Notes: generated from the letters alone by a model not told the origin. Positions 1 to 7,664 are shown, numbered from the stretch's first letter. The stretch: 23,868 nt of DNA from JAIOTH01 sp964486685 (GCA_964486685.1 CAZAOE010000018.1:1-23868), one strand, 5' to 3'. Numbers and translations: made by a program.

Positions 1-210
1 TTAATAATGCTTTGTTTAAAAAGGGATTGACTTAATTTATAGGTATATTTAAATTTACAATGTTCAATTTTCAATTTACATTTAATTTTCAATAATTCAG
101 TAATCAATATATCCTTCTATTAAGAACGGTTGAGTAGATGTGCTGATTATTGGTTATTGTTATATTGTTCATTAAATGAAAATTTCAAATTGGTAATTGA
201 TAATTAATAA

Positions 211-1659
211 TCAACCTCGAAAATTCAAAACATCCTTCATCAAATCCTTACTCAAAACCTTAAACCAAACTAATAAAACAAAATAGGTTCCTCCGCCTAT
301 CATTAATTCTACTATAAAATTAAGCTTTAAAACATCTAATAAAAAATAAGATAAGGCCGAAATAATTAAAACCTTAATTAAAACTTTAAAATTTATTTTC
401 CACTGCGAATACTTTTGTAAAAGATAATAGGCAAATACTACCATTAATAATTCTGCCATTAAAGTCATATAAGCCGCACCATAATAAGAATAACGCGGAA
501 TAAATATTAAATACCCTATTAAAGCAATTAAGGCTGTAATTAAAAAATATTTAATGGTCTGCTTTTGTTTTTCTACGGCAATAATCCCATAATTAAATAA
601 AGTGCTGAAAAAAATTAAAGCCGTTGGCCAAATCAAAATCCTTAGAATACCAACTGAAACTGGGTATTCTGGACCAGCAATAAAATTTATTATTCCTTTG
701 GCTTCAGCTATAAATAAAACAATCATCAAAAAAGTCAAAACAACAAACAAATCAAAAATTTTCTGAAAGGTCTTTTTAAAATTTTCTTTATCTCTTTTTA
801 TCCAATAAAAAGTAAAAACCGGCAAAACTAGACCTAAAATCAAATGTGGTAAAGTGGTAATTACCTCTAAAATTTTATAAGGCGCTCCATAATAACCCAC
901 ATGCGCTGCTGGTTGAAAAACCGATAAAATTAAAGTATCGGCCTTAAAATAAATTAAATTTAAAATCGTAGTAATCGCAATTGGCCAGGCCAGACTTAAA
1001 AAATGAACCCAGTATTTTAAATCTATGGTCCAACGATAACGAACATATTTTCTAGCTAATAACGCTAAAATTACAAAAAAGATTATTGAATTTATGTTAT
1101 TGGCCATTAATATCAATAAAAGATTGCCTTGCCAAAATATAAATAGAATTATTAAACTTAAAAAGAAAATTTTTCCGATTGCTTCTGCTATGACCACCTT
1201 AGCCATCTTCATTTCTTTCTGAAAGATAGCCGAATAAACCTGAATCATGCTATTAAAAAAGAAAGCCAGTGAAGTTAAGGCAATCCCCCATTTAACAATT
1301 CCTGGATAAGGAAAAAATAAAGCTATCATTGGAGCAACAATAAAAAAAGCAATTCCCGAAACAATTCTTAAAGTAATGACATTAGAAAAAATAAAATTCC
1401 GACTTGCCTTGCCGAAGCTATGCGTAGGCAGGTCTACATTTGGCCGAGAAATTTCTCTTAATAAAACAATGTATAAACCAAAATCCAAAAATATTCCGAA
1501 GATTTGCAGAAATGTTAAAACCGTTATATATTGTCCAAAACCAGAAGGACTTAAATATCTAGTTAAATATGAAATAGCAAGAACGCCAATGAGAACATTG
1601 GCGCCTTTACCGATAATTTGAATAATAGTATTGTGAGCTATTTTCCGAACATCAAACAT
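211..1659 (-). CDS. Polysaccharide/lipid-linked oligosaccharide flippase (Wzx-like, MVF/MATE fold)
   Basis: The 482-residue protein is hydrophobic almost throughout, with about 12-14 predicted membrane helices and short charged loops, as in the Polysacc_synt (Wzx/RfbX) flippase family. The N-terminus has the family look: a short polar start, a long helix at about 10-32, then LSPSGFGQY at 36-44 and a LLREIS stretch near 66-71. Members move undecaprenyl-linked sugars across the cytoplasmic membrane for envelope polysaccharide or glycoprotein assembly; the substrate cannot be told. Residues about 76-86 (DLPTHSFGKAS) are encoded by a GC-rich imperfect palindrome and look like an insertion into the first cytoplasmic loop. 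The gene follows recA after 58 bases and is the last gene of the minus-strand series. No terminator is visible downstream in positions 1-210, which are AT-rich and low in complexity. Family assignment is confident; the precise role is not. Confidence 0.85.
   Translation of the reverse strand: MFDVRKIAHNTIIQIIGKGANVLIGVLAISYLTRYLSPSGFGQYITVLTFLQIFGIFLDFGLYIVLLREISRPNVDLPTHSFGKASRNFIFSNVITLRIVSGIAFFIVAPMIALFFPYPGIVKWGIALTSLAFFFNSMIQVYSAIFQKEMKMAKVVIAEAIGKIFFLSLIILFIFWQGNLLLILMANNINSIIFFVILALLARKYVRYRWTIDLKYWVHFLSLAWPIAITTILNLIYFKADTLILSVFQPAAHVGYYGAPYKILEVITTLPHLILGLVLPVFTFYWIKRDKENFKKTFQKIFDLFVVLTFLMIVLFIAEAKGIINFIAGPEYPVSVGILRILIWPTALIFFSTLFNYGIIAVEKQKQTIKYFLITALIALIGYLIFIPRYSYYGAAYMTLMAELLMVVFAYYLLQKYSQWKINFKVLIKVLIISALSYFLLDVLKLNFIVELMIGGGTYFVLLVWFKVLSKDLMKDVLNFRG
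1402..1433. repeat. GC-rich imperfect palindrome inside the flippase gene
   Basis: Arms at 1402-1409 (ACTTGCCT) and 1426-1433 (AGGCAGGT) pair over 8 bases with one wobble, around a 16-base loop. The element is much richer in G+C than the surrounding gene. It keeps the reading frame and encodes residues about 76-86 of the flippase. Its CTTGCC/GGCAGG character resembles the intergenic palindrome at 16791-16812. I interpret it as a dispersed palindromic element inserted in frame; alignment to relatives is needed to prove insertion. Confidence 0.55.
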
Positions 1660-1717
1660 TATATTAACTTATAAACTAATAAACTTAAAAGCAAAAAACA
1701 TTTTGATTTTTTGGTTC

Positions 1718-2746
1718 TTAGTCTTTTTGATTTCTTTCTTCTTTAACTTTCTTTAAAACCTCTTTCTTTATATCATTCAAAGTCTTTTTATTTCCTTTTA
1801 AATATAAACGAGCGTTTTCTCGACCGATGCCTAATTTTTCCTCTCCAAAACTAATAGTATTGCCTAGTTTCTTAATAATCTCATACTTAAGGCCTAAATC
1901 CAAAACATCACCAGCTAAAGAAATTCCCTCATTATACATGATGTCAAATTGACATTTAGTAAACGGAGGAGCTACCTTATTTTTCACTACTTTACAATTT
2001 ACTCGATTGCCAACTACTTCTTCACCCTTTTTAATTACTGCAGCTCTTCTAACTTCAATTCTGACTGAAGAATAAAATTTTAAGGCCTTGCCCCCAGGAG
2101 TGGTTTCAGGATTTCCAAAAAACACCCCTATTCTCATTCTAATCTGATTAATAAAAATAATTGCTGTTCTAGATTTAGAAACCAAAGCCGTTAATTTTCT
2201 TAAGGCCTTGCTCATTAATCTGGCTTGCAAACCCATTTGCTGATCGCCCATTTCTCCTTCAATTTCGGCTTTAGGAACTAAAGCCGCCACTGAATCCACT
2301 ACTATTAAATCTACTCCATTGGAGCGCACTAATGTTTCTACAATTTCTAAGGCCTGTTCTCCTGTATCTGGCTGAGAAAGGATTAAATCATCAACATTAA
2401 CTCCTATTTTTTTAGCATAAACCGGATCTAAGGCATATTCAACATCAACATAAGCTACTATGCCATTTGCTTTTTGGGCTTCAGCCACAATATGTTGGGC
2501 TAAAGTACTTTTGCCTGAGGATTCTGGACCATAAAGTTCAATCACTCTTCCCCGAGGAATACCCCCAACACCTAAGGCAATATCTAAAGACAAACAACCC
2601 GTGCTAATAGCATCTATATCTAAGGCCTGGATGGCACTCATCTTCATAATTGAGCCCTGACCATATTTATCTTTAATTTGATCTAAGGCACTTTCTACGG
2701 CTTTTAATTTTTTACTATCAATTTCCTTTGTTTTTGTATCAGACAT
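1718..2746 (-). CDS. recA: Recombinase RecA
   Basis: This is a full-length RecA (342 residues), the ATP-dependent strand-exchange protein of homologous recombination and the co-protease that triggers LexA-type cleavage. Walker A is GPESSGKST at 73-81 and Walker B is LIVVDS at 147-152. The MAW-like GALGVGG region is ALGVGGIPRG near 57-66, and DNA-binding loop L2 contains GNPETTPGG at 211-219. The usual DAEHALD segment reads DVEYALD (101-107), keeping the catalytic glutamate (E103). The C-terminus is short and lysine-rich rather than acidic. The gene lies 7 bases downstream of the RodZ-like gene and so is probably co-transcribed with ftsK. No LexA-box-like operator was seen in front of it. No Shine-Dalgarno site precedes the ATG. 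Confidence 0.98.
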   Translation of the reverse strand: MSDTKTKEIDSKKLKAVESALDQIKDKYGQGSIMKMSAIQALDIDAISTGCLSLDIALGVGGIPRGRVIELYGPESSGKSTLAQHIVAEAQKANGIVAYVDVEYALDPVYAKKIGVNVDDLILSQPDTGEQALEIVETLVRSNGVDLIVVDSVAALVPKAEIEGEMGDQQMGLQARLMSKALRKLTALVSKSRTAIIFINQIRMRIGVFFGNPETTPGGKALKFYSSVRIEVRRAAVIKKGEEVVGNRVNCKVVKNKVAPPFTKCQFDIMYNEGISLAGDVLDLGLKYEIIKKLGNTISFGEEKLGIGRENARLYLKGNKKTLNDIKKEVLKKVKEERNQKD

Positions 2747-2753
2747 AAATTTA

Positions 2754-3425
2754 TTAATTATTATTTAAATTATCTTCGACCCTTTTTTTAAAAATTATTA
2801 ATTCTACTTTATTTTCCTGACTATGCTTTCTTTGACTAATGATTTCAAATTTATTCAAACCATACTTTAATTTAACATCTAAATAAAAACTTCCTTCCTC
2901 ATTCACTGAAACATCTTCATTATTAATACTAACAATTGATTCTGGCTCTGTTTGTCCTGTTATCTTAATTATATTTTTTAAAGTTGTAAAATTCTCTATT
3001 GGAGCAATAATATTTAATTTTGGAGGCCGGGTATAATCACTTACTCTATAATAAATATAGGTTATAAATACACTAAAAATTAAAACAAAAATAAAAATTT
3101 TAAATCTTTTAGGAGTAATAAAACTATAAATATTTTTTTTCTTTTTATTTTTTAAAACTAATTCTGGGCTTTGTTTCTGATATTGTTTAAGGCATAATTT
3201 ATAATTTAAGCCCAAAAACTCACAATAGGTCTTTAAAAAATTTTTAATATATATTTCTCCTGGTAATTTATCCCATTCTTCTGCTTCTATGGCCTGTAAA
3301 TATTTTAAGGGAATATTAGTTGCTCCATAAACATAGTTTAAATCAAACTTTTTTATTTTTCTGGCTTCTGATAATTTGATTCCTAAATCCAAACTTTCAA
3401 TTTTTTTTATTCTAAAACTATTCAT
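2754..3425 (-). CDS. RodZ-like helix-turn-helix membrane protein
   Basis: The protein (223 residues) has the RodZ layout. Residues about 13-80 form a helix-turn-helix domain of the HTH_25 type, with the typical YLQAIE...W..LP...Y...FL..Y pattern (42-68). A lysine-rich stretch is followed by one membrane helix at about 109-127. An extracellular beta-rich Ig-like/glucodextranase-B-like domain (about 137-214, ending LNKFEI...) completes it. RodZ anchors the MreB actin-like cytoskeleton to the membrane and supports rod shape; whether this organism has MreB cannot be seen here. The gene sits between ftsK (35 bases upstream) and recA (7 bases downstream) on the same strand. That arrangement suggests one transcript for division, segregation and repair. 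The architecture is clear but orthology to RodZ is an inference. Confidence 0.75.
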   Translation of the reverse strand: MNSFRIKKIESLDLGIKLSEARKIKKFDLNYVYGATNIPLKYLQAIEAEEWDKLPGEIYIKNFLKTYCEFLGLNYKLCLKQYQKQSPELVLKNKKKKNIYSFITPKRFKIFIFVLIFSVFITYIYYRVSDYTRPPKLNIIAPIENFTTLKNIIKITGQTEPESIVSINNEDVSVNEEGSFYLDVKLKYGLNKFEIISQRKHSQENKVELIIFKKRVEDNLNNN

Positions 3426-3460
3426 TCTATTATCTATTATCCTATTAAACTATTACGCTA

Positions 3461-5926
3461 TTATTCCTCTTCTATCTCAAATTCATCTTCATCATCTGAA
3501 ATACCTTCTGGAGCAAAATTTGTTTTATTTTCTTTTTTAGGCTCATCTGCTTGGATAAACCCCGCACCCTTTGCATTTTGAAAATGGTGCGGGGTAAAAT
3601 TATTGTCTTCCTTAGCTTCTCCTTCGTCTCTTAATTCTTCCTCTTCTAATACTTCATTTTTTTCTAAAATTTCATCAGCTGCTTCTTCTAATTGATTTAA
3701 ATCTTCTTGCTTTGCTGCTTCTTCAGTATCAATAAGCGGTGACTCCAATATTTCTTCGTCTTCTTCTTGTATTAAAATTTCTCGAGGTTTAGGTCCATTA
3801 TGCGGTCCCACTACTCCAGCGGCTTCTAATTGGTCTAATATCTTGGCAGCCCGAGCATACCCAACACTCAATCTTCTTTGTAAAAATGTAGCTGAGGCCT
3901 GTTCATATTTTAAAATAACCCTTTTAGCTTCTGCTAATAAAGAATCGGCTTCTCCCACTGAACCAGAAAAACCTGGAATACCTTTATTCTGCTCTTCAGT
4001 AACTTCTTCTAAATAATCTGGTTCGGCCTGCTGTTTTAAATATTCAATTATTCTTTCTCTTTCTGCTTCGGAAACAAAAGCGCCCTGCAAACGACGAGGT
4101 TTATTTAAATTAGAAGAAATAAATAACATATCGCCTTCACCTAAAAGTTTTTCGGCTCCACTCGCATCTAAAATGGTCCGTGAATCTATTTGCGAAGCGA
4201 CAGCAAAGGCAATTCGCGAAGTAATATTGGCTTTTATTAAACCGGTAATTACATTTACTGATGGCCTTTGGGTGGCTAAAACTAAATGAATACCAACTGC
4301 TCTGGACATTTGAGCCAATCTAATAATAGCTGTTTCTACTTCTGCGGAATTAGTAGTCATTAAATAAGCCAACTCGTCAATAATAATAACTATACTAGAC
4401 ATTTTATTTTCAGTTTTGCGGACAGCTTTATTATAACTATAAATATCTCTTTTATTTAATTTAGAAATTAAATCATAACGCTTATCCATTTCTGCTACTG
4501 CCCATTTTAAAGCATTAATTGTTTTATCTGCCTTGGTAATTACTGGCGTTAAAAGATGAGGAATGCCATTATAGGGCGATAGTTCTACTTTTTTGGGGTC
4601 AGCCAGAATTAATTTTAATTCATTAGGATTTAATTTATACAATAAACTAATAATTAAAGCATTAATGCAAACCGATTTTCCACTACCCGTAGCTCCGGCA
4701 ATTAAAAGATGAGGCATTTTAGCTAAATCCGCAATTTTAACCTGCCCAGCCACATTTTTCCCTAAAGCAAACTTTAAATGTCCTTGGGAATATTGAAAGG
4801 CCTCTGTAGAAAGAATTTCCTTTAATTTAACCTTTGACTTAATTTTATTAGGAACTTCTATGCCCACTAAGGGCTTGCCTGGAATAGGGGCCTCTATTCT
4901 TAAAGGATGGGCAGACAAAGACATAGATAAATTATTTTGCAAAGAAACTATCTTAGATAATCTCACTCCCTCGTCTGGCTTTAAAGTAAATTGAGTAACT
5001 GTTGGTCCGACATTAACCTCTTGCATTTCCACATTTATACCAAAATTAGCTAAAGTTCTTTTTATTTTTTCTTTTCCTCCTTCAATATCAAAACTTTTGG
5101 GCTTGGAGCCATTTTCTTCTAATAAACTAAAAGGGATTTGAATGTCTTGATAAACTTTTTTTCGATGTTCTTTAGATTTAATTCTGTCAGCAGATACAAA
5201 AGCTCCTCCATCGTCATCTTTAATTTCCTCATCTTCTTCTTCTTCTTCTATAATTCCCTCTTCCTCATCTTCTTCTTCAGAGGCATAATCAAAAGAAGCA
5301 TTGTCATCATCCTCTTCGTCAATTTTTCTTCTTTGAAAACTAATATTTTCCCTAATTTTAGCTGGAAGATTTAAATCTCTTATCGAAAGATTAAAGGTTA
5401 ATAAAATTGATATAATAAATAATCCTAAAAGCAAAACTAAAGTACCCCAAAAACCAGCTAATTTAAAAAATGGCCAAAATAAAATTATTCCTAAATAACC
5501 ACCACCTTGTCCTAATTTTATTTTAGCAAAAATATTCTCAAAGCCAATAATTAAATTTAATAAAGCCGTACTGCTTAAAAATAAAACTACTAAACCTAAA
5601 TAATGTCTCAATTTTAAAACATACTTTCCTGGATTTAAAAACAAAAATCCTAAAACAGCTAAAACAAAAGGAAGTAAAAAATAAAGCCAACCCAAAACCC
5701 ATTTCATTACTTTCAGCATCCAAATCCCTAAACTTCCGGAAAAATTAAATAATGCCAAAAAGCTCAAAAAAGATAAAACTAAAAGAACTAAAACAAAAAC
5801 AGCTTTTTTAGTTTCTGGATTTATTGTAGAAAAAAGATTAGGATCCTCTTTTTCTCTAATTCTTCTTGTTGGGGGTCTTTTATAAATCCTTCTTTTTCTA
5901 GGCCGACCTGGTCGTCTTTTAGACAT
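3461..5926 (-). CDS. ftsK: DNA translocase FtsK/SpoIIIE
   Basis: The 821-residue protein pumps double-stranded DNA through the division septum. A basic N-terminus (RRPGRPRKRR) precedes four membrane helices at roughly 42-62, 72-98, 108-128 and 143-178. An acidic low-complexity linker follows (about 203-238). The beta/alpha motor domain has Walker A GATGSGKS at 411-418, Walker B VIIIDEL at 513-519 and an ATQRPSVNVITG motif at 551-562. A winged-helix gamma domain that reads DNA polarity sites lies at about 658-718. The C-terminal tail (about 720-821) is unusual: long, acidic and containing an in-frame palindromic insertion (residues 778-790). FtsK proteins normally end soon after gamma, so the tail is an extra. 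An extended -10 promoter at 6005-6010 probably drives ftsK, RodZ-like, recA and perhaps the flippase. Confidence 0.96.
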   Translation of the reverse strand: MSKRRPGRPRKRRIYKRPPTRRIREKEDPNLFSTINPETKKAVFVLVLLVLSFLSFLALFNFSGSLGIWMLKVMKWVLGWLYFLLPFVLAVLGFLFLNPGKYVLKLRHYLGLVVLFLSSTALLNLIIGFENIFAKIKLGQGGGYLGIILFWPFFKLAGFWGTLVLLLGLFIISILLTFNLSIRDLNLPAKIRENISFQRRKIDEEDDDNASFDYASEEEDEEEGIIEEEEEDEEIKDDDGGAFVSADRIKSKEHRKKVYQDIQIPFSLLEENGSKPKSFDIEGGKEKIKRTLANFGINVEMQEVNVGPTVTQFTLKPDEGVRLSKIVSLQNNLSMSLSAHPLRIEAPIPGKPLVGIEVPNKIKSKVKLKEILSTEAFQYSQGHLKFALGKNVAGQVKIADLAKMPHLLIAGATGSGKSVCINALIISLLYKLNPNELKLILADPKKVELSPYNGIPHLLTPVITKADKTINALKWAVAEMDKRYDLISKLNKRDIYSYNKAVRKTENKMSSIVIIIDELAYLMTTNSAEVETAIIRLAQMSRAVGIHLVLATQRPSVNVITGLIKANITSRIAFAVASQIDSRTILDASGAEKLLGEGDMLFISSNLNKPRRLQGAFVSEAERERIIEYLKQQAEPDYLEEVTEEQNKGIPGFSGSVGEADSLLAEAKRVILKYEQASATFLQRRLSVGYARAAKILDQLEAAGVVGPHNGPKPREILIQEEDEEILESPLIDTEEAAKQEDLNQLEEAADEILEKNEVLEEEELRDEGEAKEDNNFTPHHFQNAKGAGFIQADEPKKENKTNFAPEGISDDEDEFEIEEE
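3559..3595. repeat. GC-rich perfect palindrome inside ftsK
   Basis: Arms ACCCCGCACC (3559-3568) and GGTGCGGGGT (3586-3595) are perfect 10-base inverted repeats around a 17-base loop. They are set in a very AT-rich gene. The element is in frame and encodes residues about 778-790 (TPHHFQNAKGAGF) of the acidic, probably disordered FtsK tail. The arm sequence resembles the intergenic elements at 5955-5998 and 7719-7741, which share ACCC(C/A)GCA. Confidence 0.75.
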
Positions 5927-5954
5927 ATTTAAAAAATCTTAATGGCTTAAGTAA

Positions 5955-5998
5955 ACCCAGCACCTTGCCTTAATAAAATATCCCCAAGGTGCTCGGGT
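5955..5998. repeat. Palindromic element in the ftsK leader
   Basis: Arm 5955-5967 (ACCCAGCACCTTG) pairs with 5985-5998 (CAAGGTGCTCGGGT) over 13 bases with one bulged base. It belongs to the same sequence family as the palindrome within ftsK. It lies just downstream of the extended -10 element on the minus strand, so it would form a hairpin at the very 5' end of the ftsK mRNA. It is not followed by a T run, so a terminator role is unlikely. Confidence 0.7.
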
Positions 5999-6004
5999 AA
6001 ATAT

Positions 6005-6013
6005 ATTATAGCA
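6005..6013 (-). promoter_or_regulatory. Extended -10 promoter for the ftsK transcript
   Basis: Read on the minus strand the bases are TGCTATAAT: a perfect TATAAT (6005-6010) with the upstream TG of an extended -10. No good -35 is present at 17 bases. It sits about 80 bases before the ftsK start and just after the end of the HEPN-like gene. The predicted transcript start is near 5998. Confidence 0.5.
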
Positions 6014-6042
6014 TTTTTTATCTATCACTAAAATAAAAATGT

Positions 6043-6510
6043 TTATATTAACTTTTCTTGCGGACTACTCTTTTCTATAAAATCTTTAATTTTTTTAGCT
6101 AAAACATCAGCGTCTAATAGCATATTTTTTAAAGTTTCCCTAGAAATATCAAAACTATCAATATCATAATCAAGCTTATTTCTATTTTTTCTCATTCTAT
6201 CTAATCTATCAAATAAAAAATCCATATCTTTAATATTCATTATTTTTCTCATAGCTTCGATAACTGTTTTATGATGATTTTTTACTAAAGCCCTATAACC
6301 ATTCAACAATAAAAATGTCTCTCCCATAATACGAATACTATTATAAATATTATTATAAATAACTATATTATCTTTGTTTTTCTTTTTTAAATCAATTTTA
6401 GCTGAATTTAAAAATGATAAAGCTATAGTAAATCTTCCCTCAATCTGTTTAAATGATATATTATCTATCTTTTGCAATAAATTTTCTTTAATTAAATTAT
6501 TGATAATCAT
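6043..6510 (-). CDS. HEPN-like protein, partner of the upstream nucleotidyltransferase
   Basis: This is a 155-residue all-helical, charged protein. Its start lies 14 bases inside the end of the nucleotidyltransferase gene, so the two are translationally coupled. That order and overlap are typical of MNT-HEPN toxin-antitoxin modules, in which the HEPN protein is an RNase toxin silenced by nucleotide addition to it. The conserved HEPN spot reads RMRKNRNKLDYD at 105-116. This is an R-N-x-x-D-Y form with tyrosine where the usual RX4-6H motif has histidine. A pair of histidines (H79-H80) lies elsewhere. The altered motif suggests either a HEPN subfamily without the classic RNase site or a non-toxic binding module. 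Assignment rests on context, helical content and the RN...Y pattern; no direct function is proven. Confidence 0.55.
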   Translation of the reverse strand: MIINNLIKENLLQKIDNISFKQIEGRFTIALSFLNSAKIDLKKKNKDNIVIYNNIYNSIRIMGETFLLLNGYRALVKNHHKTVIEAMRKIMNIKDMDFLFDRLDRMRKNRNKLDYDIDSFDISRETLKNMLLDADVLAKKIKDFIEKSSPQEKLI

Positions 6511-7063
6511 TTAATTTGCCTTTTAAAATTATTTTTGGTTCTTGTAAAATTTTTATTATAAAATCATTTTTCTTTTTAATTTTTTCAACAAATTCCTTTT
6601 TGTCATATATTATATAATTAATATCTCTATTTAATTCTTTTTCTAATTTATTAATGTTTTTTGTCAATAAATCTTGATTAATATTGCCAATTAATATCAA
6701 ATCTATGTCACTTGCCCCGTGTTCAGAGTTTTTAGCAATAGAACCAAAAATGAAACTCAATTCAATACCTGAAAATTTATCAATTAATTTTTTTAATGTA
6801 AATTCAATACCAAAGGACTTAGAAATTATTTTTTTTATTTCTTCATAAAAAGGGTAATTCTTATCTAGTTGAAAATAGCGCAAATTAGCTCTTCGTTCAT
6901 CTTTTAAAATACCTTCTTTTACTAAATTCTTAATATCTCTTTGAAAATAGCCTGGTTTTTTATTTAATTTGCGCGCAATTTCTCTTAAATAAAACTCTTG
7001 ATCTGTATTTTGAAAAAACAAATTAAGAATTTTCCCTTGATTATTTTTAATAAAATTCAACAT
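6497..7063 (-). CDS. Winged-helix nucleotidyltransferase (MNT-type antitoxin-like)
   Basis: With the start chosen here (ATG at 7063) the protein has 188 residues. Residues 1-65 form a winged helix-turn-helix (FYLREIARKLNKKPGYFQRD pattern). Residues about 100-150 form a minimal nucleotidyltransferase: FIFGSIAKNSEHGASDIDL carries the G107-S108 signature and the metal-binding D119 and D121, with D147 as a plausible third carboxylate. Such proteins transfer nucleotides to a HEPN partner, encoded immediately downstream with a 14-base overlap. A longer reading from ATG at 7099 would add 12 residues, but that codon lies between the -35 and -10 elements of the promoter at 7082-7110 and would not be transcribed from it. 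The winged helix could bind the palindrome over the -10, giving autoregulation; this is inference. Confidence 0.78.
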   Translation of the reverse strand: MLNFIKNNQGKILNLFFQNTDQEFYLREIARKLNKKPGYFQRDIKNLVKEGILKDERRANLRYFQLDKNYPFYEEIKKIISKSFGIEFTLKKLIDKFSGIELSFIFGSIAKNSEHGASDIDLILIGNINQDLLTKNINKLEKELNRDINYIIYDKKEFVEKIKKKNDFIIKILQEPKIILKGKLNDYQ

Positions 7064-7075
7064 ATATACAATATA

Positions 7076-7089
7076 TATACAATTGTATA
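7076..7089. promoter_or_regulatory. Palindromic operator overlapping the -10 of the NT/HEPN promoter
   Basis: TATACAATTGTATA is a perfect 14-base palindrome. It covers the -10 hexamer (7082-7087) and the probable transcript start. A protein bound there would block RNA polymerase. The winged-helix part of the gene's own product is the obvious candidate. Confidence 0.5.
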
Positions 7090-7110
7090 CATACTGCATA
7101 CTATTGTCAA
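7082..7110 (-). promoter_or_regulatory. Sigma70-type promoter of the NT/HEPN pair
   Basis: On the minus strand there is a perfect -35 TTGACA (7105-7110), a 17-base spacer and a -10 TACAAT (7082-7087), one base from consensus. Transcription should start near 7075, about a dozen bases before the ATG at 7063, so the mRNA is almost leaderless and has no Shine-Dalgarno site. The TGA stop of the preceding gene is embedded in the -35. Confidence 0.75.
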
Positions 7111-7580
7111 CGACTTAATTGGTTTAAGTTCGTAATATTTATTATAGGTCTATTTGTTAAATCTGATTTTAAAAAATCCTGACATTCTTGAAAAGCCATA
7201 TTAGCCCAAATTTTTAAGTCACTATCTGGTCTTTTTATATATTTTTTTAAGCTCTTATACGCAAAAATATCAGCTGTATGCCCCAAAACAATTAAGGCCC
7301 TCTTTTTGTCCTCTAAACTGGCACTATTCTTAAATAAGTCCTGATTAAATTTTTTCAACTCTTTTTGAGGTATCTGGCCTGAACATAAATAGGGAAATTG
7401 ATTATGATATTCAATATATTCCCTAATTACTTTTGCTTCTTGGCTATCAAAATCAGATACCTTTATAATCGAACCATTTAAACCTTTCAATTCCCTGGCC
7501 TTAATTAAGGCCTCAAATTCATACTCTGATAAATTATTTTCATTTAAAACTTCAATTAATTCATCTTCAGACATTTCCAT
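7107..7580 (-). CDS. Conserved-looking small helical protein, function unknown
   Basis: I do not recognise a named family. From ATG 7580 the product has 157 residues, acidic at the N-terminus (MEMSEDELIEVL). The C-terminal half is helical (ALIVLGHTADIFAYKSLKKY, then WANMAFQECQDFL) and resembles a pair of HEAT-like helical hairpins. The start is chosen because AAGGAGG (7586-7592) lies 5 bases before it. That is one of the two best Shine-Dalgarno sites in the window. An in-frame ATG at 7616 would add 12 residues (MESDKMFTKEDF) and lacks such a site. The TGA stop lies inside the -35 of the nucleotidyltransferase promoter, so the genes abut but the downstream pair has its own promoter. No membrane segment, signal peptide or catalytic motif is visible. 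Confidence 0.7.
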   Translation of the reverse strand: MEMSEDELIEVLNENNLSEYEFEALIKARELKGLNGSIIKVSDFDSQEAKVIREYIEYHNQFPYLCSGQIPQKELKKFNQDLFKNSASLEDKKRALIVLGHTADIFAYKSLKKYIKRPDSDLKIWANMAFQECQDFLKSDLTNRPIINITNLNQLSR

Positions 7581-7637
7581 AAAATCCTCCTTAGTAAACA
7601 TTTTATCGCTTTCCATAATTTTTTACTTTTCTTAAAA

Positions 7638-7664
7638 ATTATAAGCAATAATGAATGGTATCAA
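7638..7664 (-). promoter_or_regulatory. Possible promoter of the small helical protein gene
   Basis: The minus strand shows TTGATA (7659-7664) and a perfect TATAAT (7638-7643) with a short 15-base spacer. The transcript would start near 7631, compatible with either proposed start of the gene. Confidence 0.35.

Noticed and set aside
1..210. Possible partial gene at the left edge
   Set aside because: Short AT-rich sequence with many stops and simple AATTTTCAA-type repeats; no supported frame.
1376..1621. Plus-strand open frame of 81 codons opposite the flippase
   Set aside because: It is antisense to a clear membrane-protein gene and has no family resemblance or start signal.
5138..5374. Plus-strand frame rich in Phe and Ile opposite ftsK
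   Set aside because: It is the reverse of the acidic Glu/Asp-rich linker of FtsK, which gives poly-Phe/Leu by complementarity.
5538..5723. Minus-strand frame inside ftsK
   Set aside because: It overlaps the membrane helices of FtsK in another frame, with no independent evidence.
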